Below are positions 7,747 to 16,750 of a stretch of 32,613 nt of DNA, one piece after another (positions within the stretch are counted from its first letter, which is position 1; every line of letters starts with the position of its first letter). Position numbers and translations under genes: made by a program. The notes beneath the pieces were generated by a model. The model made no database searches and was not told where the DNA came from. It saw only the letters and a program-made list of their open reading frames with translations. This stretch comes from an uncultured Clostridia bacterium (GTDB taxonomy: Bacteria; Bacillota; Clostridia; Christensenellales; Borkfalkiaceae). Where the stretch lies: positions 1-32,613 of the forward strand of contig CAUHGY010000013.1 of assembly GCA_959605945.1 (NCBI GenBank), in the 5' to 3' direction.

Positions 7747-7782
7747 ATCTACCGAAGACAGTTTCGGTAGATTTTCATTTTT
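7747..7782 (+). terminator. Rho-independent terminator of rpsU
   Basis: ATCTACCGAA (7747-7756) pairs with TTCGGTAGAT (7763-7772) around a 6-base loop, followed by TTTCATTTTT. It begins 10 bases after the rpsU stop. Confidence 0.9.
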
Positions 7783-7830
7783 AAAGCGAATAATGTAGAA
7801 TATTGTAGAAAAGGTTTTTGAGAGGTGAAC

Positions 7831-8235
7831 ATGATGAGAGAAGAACAGAAAACACTTAAACAGTATTGTCGCGAAGCAAAGAAACGCTTAAAGCAAGGGT
7901 TCTGGCAGAATTATAGGAAAAGTCTTTCCGAAGAATTGAAAAGAGCCGAGCTTGCAGGTATTCCGACGTCAAAGGTAAAAGAATATTACACGCAGAAAGT
8001 TGCGGGTGACATAAAACACATCAGAGACGAAAATGAAGAGTTTTACGAGAAAGTCAAAAAACTGCTCGAAGAAGAAGGCGAAGTTCCGAACGCCATCGGC
8101 AGGCTTACCGACAGGTCGGTCTTTAACGAACTTTCTTATGAAGAGCAGCAAAGATATACTCTCGGGTTATCTGAGAAATATCTTTGGGCGGTTGAGCGCT
8201 TTCGTCGGGAAAAAGAGATGGGGTACAGAGCTTAG
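7831..8235 (+). CDS. Hypothetical charged helical protein
   Basis: I do not recognise this 134-residue protein. It is soluble, without signal peptide or membrane segment, rich in Lys, Glu and Arg, and looks almost entirely alpha-helical. Runs such as EEQKTLKQYCREAKKRLKQG and DENEEFYEKVKKLLEEEGE suggest amphipathic or coiled helices, and a central VPNAIGRLTDRSVFNEL is the least charged part. Starts at GTG 7825, ATG 7831 and ATG 7834 are all in frame; AGAGG at 7821-7825 best serves ATG 7831 or 7834. It follows rpsU after the terminator and has its own strong terminator, so it is likely a monocistronic unit or reads through from rpsU. It resembles neither YqeY nor other usual rpsU neighbours. 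Confidence 0.75.
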   Translation: MMREEQKTLKQYCREAKKRLKQGFWQNYRKSLSEELKRAELAGIPTSKVKEYYTQKVAGDIKHIRDENEEFYEKVKKLLEEEGEVPNAIGRLTDRSVFNELSYEEQQRYTLGLSEKYLWAVERFRREKEMGYRA

Positions 8236-8250
8236 AGATTTGTATCCGGC

Positions 8251-8286
8251 CGAAAAAGAAGGAAATATCCTTCTTTTTCGCTTTTT
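8251..8286 (+). terminator. Rho-independent terminator after 7831-8235
   Basis: CGAAAAAGAAGGA (8251-8263) pairs perfectly with 8268-8280 over 13 bp around AATA, followed by CTTTTT. Confidence 0.88.
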
Positions 8287-8450
8287 AAATGATTTAATGC
8301 TATGAACCGGCGAAAAACTATTGCCGATGCGCTCGGCATGCGCGGTTAATGCGGCGGCCCGGGAACGGGAGAACTTTGTTCGGTTTATCTTCATTAAAAC
8401 TTAAAAACGGTTTCGCCGGCTTTTAAGATGCGGAATATCGATCCGTGCAT

Positions 8451-8475
8451 AAACGGCACAGGCCGTTTTTTTTAT
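8451..8475 (+). terminator. Orphan rho-independent terminator
   Basis: AAACGGC (8451-8457) pairs with GCCGTTT (8462-8468) around a 4-base loop, followed by a run of T. The preceding gene already has its own terminator at 8251-8286 and no gene lies between, so this may be a backup terminator or the end of a short RNA. Confidence 0.75.
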
Positions 8476-8504
8476 GTAAAATTTTCATAACGGCGGCTGC
8501 GTTC

Positions 8505-8533
8505 TTGAAAAAAATCATAAAGCGTGTTATAAT
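8505..8533 (+). promoter_or_regulatory. SigA promoter of the DUF4011 helicase gene
   Basis: TTGAAA at 8505-8510, a 17-base spacer and a perfect TATAAT at 8528-8533; 45 bases before the start codon. Confidence 0.85.
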
Positions 8534-8578
8534 ATATGCGGTTGTATACAGCCTAAAATTTGCAGGACGGAATGACGT

Positions 8579-11500
8579 ATGGCTAAAAAAGCTAAAAATA
8601 TAATCGAAGATAAAGTTACTTTGAGCGCCGAGGCGGTCGGAACGGTAACTTATGCGGATTATTTTACCAAGAGTCCGCTTTTTCTTTCCGTACAGGTCAA
8701 AAACGACGGAGCGGAATCGGTTTCTGACCTGACACTTACGATCGAGGATGACGGCGGGCTGGTTATAAAATCGGTAAAGGAAATTCCGGAACTTCCCTTT
8801 GAGAGCGCTGTGGAAATATCTTTCGAAAACGAATTGTCGCCTGCGTATTTTATAGATTTAAAAGAAGCAAAGGAAGAAAGGGTAAAGCTGACTCTTGCGA
8901 AAGACGGCGAAACAATTGCGGAAAATACATATACGGTAACGGCATTGCCGTTCGATTTCTGGCAGGGTTTTTACGGCAACGTATCCCAGATTGCCTGTTT
9001 TGTGAGACCGAGAATCGCAGACTGTGCCAAGATACGTTCGGAAGCGCTTGCTCAGCTTAAAAAATGGGGAACGGTTTACGAAGGGGAAGGTTATGACGGG
9101 GCGGATAAAAATACCGTCCGTCAGACTGCCGCTGCTGTTTTTGCGGCGATAAGACGGTATTCCGCAGAGATGACGGAATGCGACCTGACCGTACCGGTGG
9201 CGGCGGGGTCGGGGACCGGGATTCTTTCCGAGAAAAAAGCAAACATTCTCACGATGTCGGTTTTTGTTAGCGCCTGCCTTGAAAATTTCGGATTGCATCC
9301 GCTGATATTTTTAGGCGAAGAGGAGGCAACATGCGGCGTATGGCTGTATGACAGTTGTTTTATGGATACCGTGTCGGACGATATGCAGCTTGTCGCAAAA
9401 TATGCAGCCGACGGCATCAATAATCTCAGCTGTTTTGACGTTAGCGATCTTTTCTGGGATAAGAGCGTGGCTTTTTCGACTTCGGAAAAGCATTTCTTGC
9501 AGAAGCTTAAAGCCGAAAAATATGAAAAATGCGTTGATGTGCGCCGCTGCCGGTTAGAGTCTTTATTCCCCCTGCCGCTGCGAGAAAAAGGGATCGGGGG
9601 GTACGAATTACTTTCGGAAGAAGAAAGTTCGCCTTTTTCCGCGCCTAAAGCACTTTCTTCCGCAAAAAAAATAAAAGCCGAGGGTAAACAGCCCAAAAAC
9701 AAGCAATGGGAAAGGCGGTTGCTTGATCTTTCGATGAAAAATTCGCTTCTGAATTTTAAAAGCGATCAAAGCGTTTTGCATGTTTATTCCGCTTCGCCGG
9801 ACACTACGCTTGCGGCGTTTTCGGAAAACGGCGAAATGCTTCTGGAAGCGCGTGCCGTCAACGGTGTCGGCGGTAAAAAACCTGACGGCGGAATCGGCGC
9901 GGGCGGACTTACCAAGGCGCATAAAGAGCTTATAAGAATAGAAAATAACGGCGGCGTTGTGCGCACGTATGCGGATGAACCATCCTTTGAAGAATCCATA
10001 CGGCGGCTTATCAGAAAAAGCCGAGAGGCGGACGAAGAGTCGGGATCAAAGATACTTTATATAGCGTACGGATTTTTAAAATGGCTTCCGAAAAACGAAA
10101 CGTCGGCAAAATACGCACCGCTCGTGCTTCAGCCTGTATCCTTAAAAACGGCAAGGGGCGGCAGGGGATATGCGCTATGCGTTTCCGACGAAGAACCGAC
10201 GGTAAATTCCACCCTGCTCGAATTTTTAAAACGCGAATTCGGTCTGGACGTGCGCGGTCTGGACGGCGGCTTGAAAGGTCTTAAAATATCGGAAATTCTC
10301 GCCATGATGAGAATGGAAACCGTCAATATGCAGGGCTGGGACATTTACGACGACGTTTACGTGGCACCGTTTTCTTTCGCGCGCTATCAGATGTGGCAGG
10401 ACGTCCGCAAAAACATGGCGGAGTTTTCCAAAAATCCCATAGTGGCATCGCTTCTCGGCAATCGTTCTCTTCTTCAAGATAACGACGACGTCGATTTGAA
10501 AGAAGACAATACTTCTCCCGAAAACACCCTTATGCCGCTTCCTGCCGACAGTTCGCAGTGGGAAGCCGTGGCTCTGTCTCAGACGGGAAAGACTTTTGTT
10601 CTCCACGGGCCTCCGGGAACGGGTAAAAGTCAGACTATAACCAATATGATAGCAAACGCCCTTAAAGACGGCAGACGCGTACTTTTCGTCGCCGAAAAAC
10701 AGGCGGCTTTGTCTGTGGTAAAAAAGCGCCTTGACGGGATAGGCATAGGCGATTTTTGCCTTGAACTGCATTCGGCAAAAACAAGTAAAGCCGAAGTTTT
10801 GCAAAAACTTCAGAGTACCCTTGCGTTGGCCGGCAGCGAACAGCCTGCGGATATTTCCGAAAAAGCGCAGGCAATAGACGAAATCAGAAAAAAACTCGGG
10901 GAAACGACCGCGTCGCTGCATAAACGCCGCCGTCTCGGCGTGTCGCTTTACGAAGCGATGCTGATATACCGTAAAAACATTCACGCGCCCGAACTGATGA
11001 ACATAGAAAGCGCTTTTTACGATTCGCTCACAAAAGACAAGATCGAAAAATATGAGGAAATGATTATACGTGCGGCAACTGCCGCGAAAGAATGCGGCGG
11101 CGTGTATAATTCTCCTTTTTACAATGTCAATCTCACCGAGTTCAGCACGGAAAAGAGAGAGAGCGTGTATTGTTCCTGCGAAGTGATGATCGCAGAGATA
11201 AAACATCTTAAAAATTATTTGGCGCTGTTTTTGGACCTGTATCGCCAGAAAATAAGCGTTCTTACGCGCAGGAAGCTGGAAATTTTAAAAGATATTGCCG
11301 TCATGCTCGACGGCGGAGCTCTTAAAAAATATTTCAACTGCGCGGAAAGCGAGTTTCTTGCTTTTTATAATGCCAATGTGGTTTTCGACAGGTCGTGCGA
11401 GTATTATTTTTCCCGTTTCAGAAAACTTGTCGATGCGGGCAAAGAATATGAAGAAATTCTTGCCGATATAGAAGCCGGAAAAAGTCTTTCCGAAAATAAG

Positions 11501-14236
11501 GCGGCCGAAAGACTTATTTTAAAGCTGAAGAAAACCGCGATCGATTCCGGAAAAGTTGCCGATTACGAAAAGGCGGTGGAAACGCTTTGCATTATGTACC
11601 GCGCAATGGCCGACATAAAAGCACATACGTCTCTTTCGCAGAATTTTACGACGGCTTTCGGTAAAACCGACTTTTTCGACGGAAGAAAGAAATTTCTGTC
11701 GGATCTCTACAAGCTTGGCGATCTTGCGGCAAAACTGTTTATGGATTACAATGCCGACGGCTTTTTCAGCGTGTGCATACGTGCGGCAGGCGGCTTTGCA
11801 AAACCGGTTTTAAAAGGTCTTATACGTTCTGTCAACAGCTTCTTTTCCAGTGAGGATAATTTCACGGAATGCACGTCGGCGGACAGAAAAAAACTTCCGG
11901 AAGAAGATATTCTTGAATATTATACGGCGAAAGCGGGTGCGCTAATCGAAAATATAGATATGCTCGGAAGCTGGTGCGTTTACCGCGAAACCGCAGACCG
12001 CCTTGACCGCGAAGGGCTGACCTTTATAACCGACGCGCTTGAAAACGGCGCCGTGACAAGCGAAAACATAGTCGCCGGATTTGAAAAGAATATTTATAAA
12101 AATTTTCTGCTTACCAATATTCCGTCCGACCCGGTGCTGTCGCGCTTTTCCGCCGCCGTAACCGACGAGCAGTCGGAAATGCTGCGCCGTGAAACGGATG
12201 ATTTTGCAAAGGATGTGAGGGCGTTTATCCGTGCGACGCTGATTTCACGGCTCCCCGCGGAGAATGCCGAAAGCACTCTCGGCGCCGAACTTATGCACTT
12301 TAAAAGGCTTGCAAAAAACAATCTTCGGGGAGCGGGACTGCGTAAATTGTTCGCGGAAATTCCCGGGCTTCTCGGGGTGGCGGCGCCGTGCCTGCTGATG
12401 AGCCCCGTTACCGTAGCGCAGTATCTGCAGGCGGAAAATTCGATGTTCGACATAGTCATATTTGACGAAGCGTCGCAGATGCCTACGGCAGAAGCGATAG
12501 GCTCGCTTGCCCGCGCCGGGCAGGCGGTGATCGTCGGCGATCCCAGGCAGCTGCCTCCGACGGCATTTTTCAACGCCAATTACGTAGACGAGGAAAATCT
12601 GGAAAACGAGGATCTCGAAAGCGTGCTTGACGATTGTCTTGCTCTCGGTATTCCGCAGAGACATCTTATCTGGCATTACCGCAGCAAACATGAGAGCCTT
12701 ATAGCGTTTTCCAATATCATGTATTACGGCAGCAAGCTGTGCACGTTTCCTTCTCCCGACGCGCTTGACAGCAGGGTAAAACTTGTAAGAGTCGAAGACG
12801 GCGTGTATGACAGAAGTCTGACGAAAATCAACCGTGCCGAAGCCGACGCACTCGTAAAAGAAGTAGTCGACAGACTGAAGGATCCGGTGAAAAGAAAATC
12901 CAGCATAGGCATAGTGACGTTCAGTTCGGTGCAGAGAGATTATATTGAGAGGAAACTGTCCGCAGCGCTTTCTGCGGCAGGAGCCGAGAGCGCCGCTTAC
13001 GACAGGGAAGAGCCGTTGTTTGTCAAAAATCTTGAAAACGTGCAGGGCGACGAACGCGACGTTATATTTTTCTCTGTATGCTACGGCCCGGACAAGAGAG
13101 GAAAAATATCTCTCAATTTCGGACCTATAAATCAGGCAGGCGGATGGCGACGGCTGAACGTTGCGGTATCTCGCGCGCGTGAAGAAATGGTGGTGTTCTC
13201 GTCGATGACGAGCGCAGATATAAATCTTGAAAAGACCAACTCCAAGGGGGTGGCAGGGCTTAAAGCTTTCCTCGAGTTTGCCGAGAAGGGCAGAACGACC
13301 ATTGCTCTGCGCTCGGACGATCTCGATAAAAAACGCAGGACGGGTATAGGAAAGTATATTGCCGAAGAGCTTTCCGCTTACGGTTACGACTGCCGTTACG
13401 ACGTAGGGGTCTCCGATTTCAAAATAGACGTTGCCGTAATAGATCCCAAAAACAAGCACAGGTTTATTCTTGCCGTAATGTGCGACGGAAAGGCGGATTT
13501 TTCCGTCAAGGACAGATATGTTTTGCAGATACAGACGTTAAAACGCAACAATTGGAACGTCATTCGCGTTTATGCGGTCAACTATTTTGCCAATCCCAAA
13601 CGGGAAATAAAAAAGATCAAGGATATGCTTGACAGGCTGACAGGCGCCGATAAACGTGCCGGCGCCGGACTCAACCGTTTCAGAAAGGTCTATAAAGCCG
13701 CGCAGCTTTTGCCTCTTTACGAGAACTCGCAGTATGTAACGGAAGGGTTTAACGATGCCGAAATAGTCGCACGGCTTAAAGCGATAGTCTCTCAGGAAGA
13801 GCCGATAAGCGAAGAGTTTTTAATAAAGCGCTGTCTGTCTTCTCTCGGAATTTCAAAATACGGTTCAAAGACCGAAAATAAAATGCGCGCGCTGATAGCA
13901 TCCTGCAATTTCAAATTCGAAAAACTTCTCGGCAGAATTTATTACAGAAAGAGCGACAAAACCGCGTCTTTCGATCGTTACCGCGTCGAAGAAGGCGAAC
14001 CTTTGAGAAAAACCGAAAGCGACTTTACGCCGTACGAAGTGATCGCGCTTGTGCGCGGAGCGCTTGAGGACAAAGTGGCCCTTTATCCCGACGAAGTTGC
14101 TTCTGTTTGTGCCGGAGTTTTAAGAATTCAGCGTATGAGCGATAAATTCGCTCTCTTTATCGATGACTGCGTCTCTCTCGGCGAAGAACGCGGATTGTTC
14201 GTGAGATCGGTTTCGGACAGAATATCGCTTGCCTGA
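8579..14236 (+). CDS. DUF4011-SF1 helicase-Vsr-like-DUF3320 protein (Hhe-type)
   Basis: This giant 1885-residue cytoplasmic protein has the layout of the single-gene antiphage system Hhe (DUF4011, helicase, Vsr, DUF3320). Domains in order: an Ig-like beta domain (about 20-120); a transglutaminase-like region (125-270); DUF4011 starting at WERRLLDLSMKN (377 on); an SF1 motor with Walker A GPPGTGKS (677-684), a long helical insert (about 700-1230), motif II DEAS (1296-1299), then VGDPRQLPP, and late motifs QGDERDVIFF and NVAVSRARE; a Vsr/MTES_1575-like nuclease fold (about 1595-1690); and DUF3320 near the end. ATP-binding motifs are intact. In the transglutaminase-like part the expected Cys and His positions hold Ile223 and Glu249. 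In the nuclease part Asp1617 is kept, but the usual ECDG reads MCDG (1634-1637) and the following Tyr-His is missing. A weak AGGA site precedes ATG 8579. It is monocistronic. Defence is inferred from family membership, and a DNA-repair role is possible. Confidence 0.88.
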   Translation: MAKKAKNIIEDKVTLSAEAVGTVTYADYFTKSPLFLSVQVKNDGAESVSDLTLTIEDDGGLVIKSVKEIPELPFESAVEISFENELSPAYFIDLKEAKEERVKLTLAKDGETIAENTYTVTALPFDFWQGFYGNVSQIACFVRPRIADCAKIRSEALAQLKKWGTVYEGEGYDGADKNTVRQTAAAVFAAIRRYSAEMTECDLTVPVAAGSGTGILSEKKANILTMSVFVSACLENFGLHPLIFLGEEEATCGVWLYDSCFMDTVSDDMQLVAKYAADGINNLSCFDVSDLFWDKSVAFSTSEKHFLQKLKAEKYEKCVDVRRCRLESLFPLPLREKGIGGYELLSEEESSPFSAPKALSSAKKIKAEGKQPKNKQWERRLLDLSMKNSLLNFKSDQSVLHVYSASPDTTLAAFSENGEMLLEARAVNGVGGKKPDGGIGAGGLTKAHKELIRIENNGGVVRTYADEPSFEESIRRLIRKSREADEESGSKILYIAYGFLKWLPKNETSAKYAPLVLQPVSLKTARGGRGYALCVSDEEPTVNSTLLEFLKREFGLDVRGLDGGLKGLKISEILAMMRMETVNMQGWDIYDDVYVAPFSFARYQMWQDVRKNMAEFSKNPIVASLLGNRSLLQDNDDVDLKEDNTSPENTLMPLPADSSQWEAVALSQTGKTFVLHGPPGTGKSQTITNMIANALKDGRRVLFVAEKQAALSVVKKRLDGIGIGDFCLELHSAKTSKAEVLQKLQSTLALAGSEQPADISEKAQAIDEIRKKLGETTASLHKRRRLGVSLYEAMLIYRKNIHAPELMNIESAFYDSLTKDKIEKYEEMIIRAATAAKECGGVYNSPFYNVNLTEFSTEKRESVYCSCEVMIAEIKHLKNYLALFLDLYRQKISVLTRRKLEILKDIAVMLDGGALKKYFNCAESEFLAFYNANVVFDRSCEYYFSRFRKLVDAGKEYEEILADIEAGKSLSENKAAERLILKLKKTAIDSGKVADYEKAVETLCIMYRAMADIKAHTSLSQNFTTAFGKTDFFDGRKKFLSDLYKLGDLAAKLFMDYNADGFFSVCIRAAGGFAKPVLKGLIRSVNSFFSSEDNFTECTSADRKKLPEEDILEYYTAKAGALIENIDMLGSWCVYRETADRLDREGLTFITDALENGAVTSENIVAGFEKNIYKNFLLTNIPSDPVLSRFSAAVTDEQSEMLRRETDDFAKDVRAFIRATLISRLPAENAESTLGAELMHFKRLAKNNLRGAGLRKLFAEIPGLLGVAAPCLLMSPVTVAQYLQAENSMFDIVIFDEASQMPTAEAIGSLARAGQAVIVGDPRQLPPTAFFNANYVDEENLENEDLESVLDDCLALGIPQRHLIWHYRSKHESLIAFSNIMYYGSKLCTFPSPDALDSRVKLVRVEDGVYDRSLTKINRAEADALVKEVVDRLKDPVKRKSSIGIVTFSSVQRDYIERKLSAALSAAGAESAAYDREEPLFVKNLENVQGDERDVIFFSVCYGPDKRGKISLNFGPINQAGGWRRLNVAVSRAREEMVVFSSMTSADINLEKTNSKGVAGLKAFLEFAEKGRTTIALRSDDLDKKRRTGIGKYIAEELSAYGYDCRYDVGVSDFKIDVAVIDPKNKHRFILAVMCDGKADFSVKDRYVLQIQTLKRNNWNVIRVYAVNYFANPKREIKKIKDMLDRLTGADKRAGAGLNRFRKVYKAAQLLPLYENSQYVTEGFNDAEIVARLKAIVSQEEPISEEFLIKRCLSSLGISKYGSKTENKMRALIASCNFKFEKLLGRIYYRKSDKTASFDRYRVEEGEPLRKTESDFTPYEVIALVRGALEDKVALYPDEVASVCAGVLRIQRMSDKFALFIDDCVSLGEERGLFVRSVSDRISLA

Positions 14237-14358
14237 TAAGCTGCGGCGGGAATATAAACTGCTGCGGGAAATTGACCGATAAAGCGGTTGGAAAACCGAT
14301 TTCACTAAAACTGTCGGCGCGAAAACGCTCGGTTCGTAATTTTTTAATCAATAAGTAA

Positions 14359-14397
14359 CCGCGTCCCCGGTAATATAACCGGGGACGCGGGTTTTTA
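14359..14397 (+). terminator. Rho-independent terminator of the helicase gene
   Basis: CCGCGTCCCCGGT (14359-14371) pairs perfectly with 14378-14390 over 13 bp around AATATA, followed by GTTTTTAT. It lies about 120 bases after the stop. It lacks a T tract on the minus strand, so it does not also serve the converging HAD gene. Confidence 0.9.
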
Positions 14398-14499
14398 TAA
14401 AGCGTTGTATTTAGTTGTATTTAATTGATAAGCGATCATATCGGTTTGAATTTTTAACGGGAAACCGCACCGTTGATACAGTCAATGCGTCTGCGTATT

Positions 14500-15087
14500 T
14501 CAGTTTTCGTAAATGAATTTTTTCAAAAGCATCAGATTGTCTCTGAAAAGGAAAGTCTTTATTCCGAATTTTTCGGCTGCATCGAGATTTATTTGCAGAT
14601 CGTCCGTATAAACGCATTCGGACGGTACAAGCGAGAATTTATCGATCAGATATTTATAGATAGCGGGGTCGGGCTTTATTCTTCTGATAGGTGCGGAATA
14701 AACTTTACCGTCGAAAAGTTCGAGTACGGGAAACTTATGCTCGCGTTCGATAAAATGTTCTGTCATGTTTGAAAGAATATACAGTTTGTATCCTTTCGTT
14801 TTAAGTTCGCGTATAAGATTTTCGGTGGCGAGATTGAAAAGCACGTAATCTTCCCACTGCGTTAAAACGCCTTTTGCCACATCGTGATACTTTTCGGGAA
14901 GGGTAGACAGTACTTTCCTGAGATGTTCTTCGGGAGTAAGAACGCCTTCGTCCATGCGTTCCCAATCGAAAAATATTTTTTCTTTGAGCATTTCAAAGTC
15001 ACGGCCGCTGTAAAAATTGCCGAGAAGATAGTCTCTGTTAAACTTCATTAGCACGTTTCCGATGTCGAAAATAACGTTTTTAATCAT
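14500..15087 (-). CDS. HAD-superfamily (IA, YihX-like) phosphatase
   Basis: This 195-residue HAD hydrolase probably dephosphorylates a small sugar phosphate or similar metabolite. Motif I is FDIGNVL with the nucleophile Asp8; the second aspartate of the usual DxD is Gly10, as in the subgroup that contains E. coli YihX, a glucose-1-phosphate phosphatase. A helical cap follows. Motif II is LSNM, motif III lysine is in RIKPDPAIYKYL, and motif IV is YTDDLQINLDAAEKFG. The minus-strand ATG is preceded by GGCGGAGTTTT, a good ribosome site. It is divergent from pgi and the glycogen genes with its own promoter, so a link to glucose-1-phosphate is attractive, but it rests only on subgroup and neighbourhood. 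Confidence 0.88.
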   Translation of the reverse strand: MIKNVIFDIGNVLMKFNRDYLLGNFYSGRDFEMLKEKIFFDWERMDEGVLTPEEHLRKVLSTLPEKYHDVAKGVLTQWEDYVLFNLATENLIRELKTKGYKLYILSNMTEHFIEREHKFPVLELFDGKVYSAPIRRIKPDPAIYKYLIDKFSLVPSECVYTDDLQINLDAAEKFGIKTFLFRDNLMLLKKFIYEN

Positions 15088-15122
15088 AAAACTCCGCCGT
15101 AAAAAATATGTATAACGGTAAT

Positions 15123-15151
15123 ATTTTATTATTGTCCGCGAAAAAAGTCAA
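15123..15151 (-). promoter_or_regulatory. SigA promoter of the HAD phosphatase gene
   Basis: On the minus strand TTGACT (15151-15146), a 17-base spacer and TAAAAT (15128-15123). It reads towards the HAD start at 15087. Confidence 0.75.
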
Positions 15152-15238
15152 ATAAAAACATCGCCGCCGCAAGAATTGCATTTTGAATTTTATTGTTTTT
15201 GTTTAACGAAAAATAAAGGTAAATTTTGCCTTAACGTA

Positions 15239-15267
15239 TTGACTTTTAGTTTATTGTATATTATTAT
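15239..15267 (+). promoter_or_regulatory. SigA promoter of the pgi-glg operon
   Basis: TTGACT at 15239-15244, a 17-base spacer and TATTAT at 15262-15267, in a very AT-rich stretch. It is the only convincing promoter before the seven-gene run that starts at 15318. Confidence 0.7.
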
Positions 15268-15317
15268 ATATATAATAAATAATATATTAACAGACGGTAT
15301 TAACTACGGAGGATTCA

Positions 15318-16742
15318 ATGGCTGGAAACATCAAGCGCGACGCGTTGAGAATTACAATCGACTACAACAATATGATGGAGGATTTTATCGGCGAAAGAGA
15401 GGGCTTTTCGGACGATGATTTTGCGTCAGGGAAAAAAGTGATCGCAGACGCCTTCGAGCGCGTAAAGCAAAATCGCGGCAAGGGAATGATGGGATGGACC
15501 GAACTTCCTTATAATCAGAAAGATACGGTGGAAGATATTATAGCAACTGCCAAAGAAATAAGAAAAAAATTCGACGCTTTCGTTGTTCTCGGCATAGGAG
15601 GGTCGGCACTCGGACCTATAGCGGTGTTCCAGTCGCTTTGCCATCTTCGTCACAACGAACTTAAAAGATCAAAGAGAAAATATCCCAAACTCTATGTGGA
15701 AGATAACGTAGATCCGGAGAGAATGGCGGCTCTTTTCGATGTGCTGGATCTCGAAAAAACCATGTTCAACGTCGTTACGAAAAGCGGTTCGACCAGCGAG
15801 ACAATGTCGCAGTATCTCATCATTATGGACGCGCTTAAAAAGAAATTCGGCGATAAAGCCGGAGAGCATATGATCGCCACCACTTCTTCGGCGAAAGGGA
15901 ATCTCATCAAAATAGCAAAAGAAGAAGGACTTAAAACTTTTTACATTCCCGACGGCGTAGGCGGCCGTTTTTCCGAACTTTGTCCCGTGGGGCTCCTGCC
16001 GGCGGCGGTCTGCGGCATAGATATCAAAGCCATGCTCAGAGGCGCGGCCTATATGGATAAACTGTGCAGCGTAAAAGACGTAAGGAAAAATCCGGCGTTG
16101 CTTTGCGCCTTCCTCGAATATACCGCCATGCAGCGCGGCAAGAACATTTCGGTGATGATGCCGTATGCCGACAGCCTTAAATACATAGCTGACTGGTATT
16201 GCCAGTTGTGGGGCGAAAGTCTCGGCAAAGCCGCCGACCTTGACGGCAATATTGTCTATGCGGGTCAGACGCCCGTGAAAGCTCTGGGAGTAACCGATCA
16301 GCATTCGCAGGTGCAGCTTTACAGAGAAGGGCCTTTCGACAAGGTAATTACCATAATCGCCGTCGAGAATTTCCGTTCCGACGTAGAAATAAGCGAAGGC
16401 TGCGCAAATATTCCCGACGTCAATTTCCTGTGCGGGCACACTATGGGCGAGCTGATAAACACCGAACGTAAAGCTACGGAGTATGCGCTCACCACCGCGG
16501 AGAGACTTAATTTCACCATCACTCTCCCTTGCGTGAACGCTTTTACCGTGGGAGAACTGCTGTATATGTTTGAAATGGAAACGGCATATACGGGAGCAAT
16601 GCTCAATATAGATACATTCAACCAACCCGGGGTGGAAGGCGGCAAAAACGCCACCTATGCGTTGTTCGGCAGAAAGGGTTACGAAAGCACAAAGGCCGAA
16701 ATGGACGCGGCGCCCAAAAAAAATCCCGATTATTTTTGTTAA
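15318..16742 (+). CDS. pgi: Glucose-6-phosphate isomerase
   Basis: This enzyme interconverts fructose-6-phosphate and glucose-6-phosphate. Here it is the entry point from gluconeogenesis into glycogen. The sugar-phosphate-binding SIS fold is marked by VLGIGGSALGP, the phosphate loop VTKSGSTSETMSQ, GVGGRFSELCPVGLLPAA with the conserved GGR, and DQHSQVQLYREGP. The C-terminal GGKNATYALFGRKGYE carries the catalytic lysine region. Length 474 is close to the Bacillota form (about 450) and shorter than the 549-residue enterobacterial one. The start ATG 15318 follows ACGGAGGATTCA. The following glgB begins 8 bases after the stop, so pgi is the first gene of the glycogen operon rather than standing alone, as it often does. 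Confidence 0.96.
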   Translation: MAGNIKRDALRITIDYNNMMEDFIGEREGFSDDDFASGKKVIADAFERVKQNRGKGMMGWTELPYNQKDTVEDIIATAKEIRKKFDAFVVLGIGGSALGPIAVFQSLCHLRHNELKRSKRKYPKLYVEDNVDPERMAALFDVLDLEKTMFNVVTKSGSTSETMSQYLIIMDALKKKFGDKAGEHMIATTSSAKGNLIKIAKEEGLKTFYIPDGVGGRFSELCPVGLLPAAVCGIDIKAMLRGAAYMDKLCSVKDVRKNPALLCAFLEYTAMQRGKNISVMMPYADSLKYIADWYCQLWGESLGKAADLDGNIVYAGQTPVKALGVTDQHSQVQLYREGPFDKVITIIAVENFRSDVEISEGCANIPDVNFLCGHTMGELINTERKATEYALTTAERLNFTITLPCVNAFTVGELLYMFEMETAYTGAMLNIDTFNQPGVEGGKNATYALFGRKGYESTKAEMDAAPKKNPDYFC

Positions 16743-16750
16743 GGAGTTTT

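Noticed and set aside
12245..13459. 404-codon minus-strand frame opposite the helicase gene
   Set aside because: It mirrors the codon pattern of the helicase frame, shows no domain, and lies wholly within a gene with clear motifs on the other strand; similar antisense frames at 10226-11206, 15669-16625 and 21737-22672 were dropped for the same reason.
14500..15087. Loss of the second aspartate in HAD motif I as a sign of inactivation
   Set aside because: FDIGNV is normal for a recognised HAD-IA subgroup that includes active phosphatases such as YihX.
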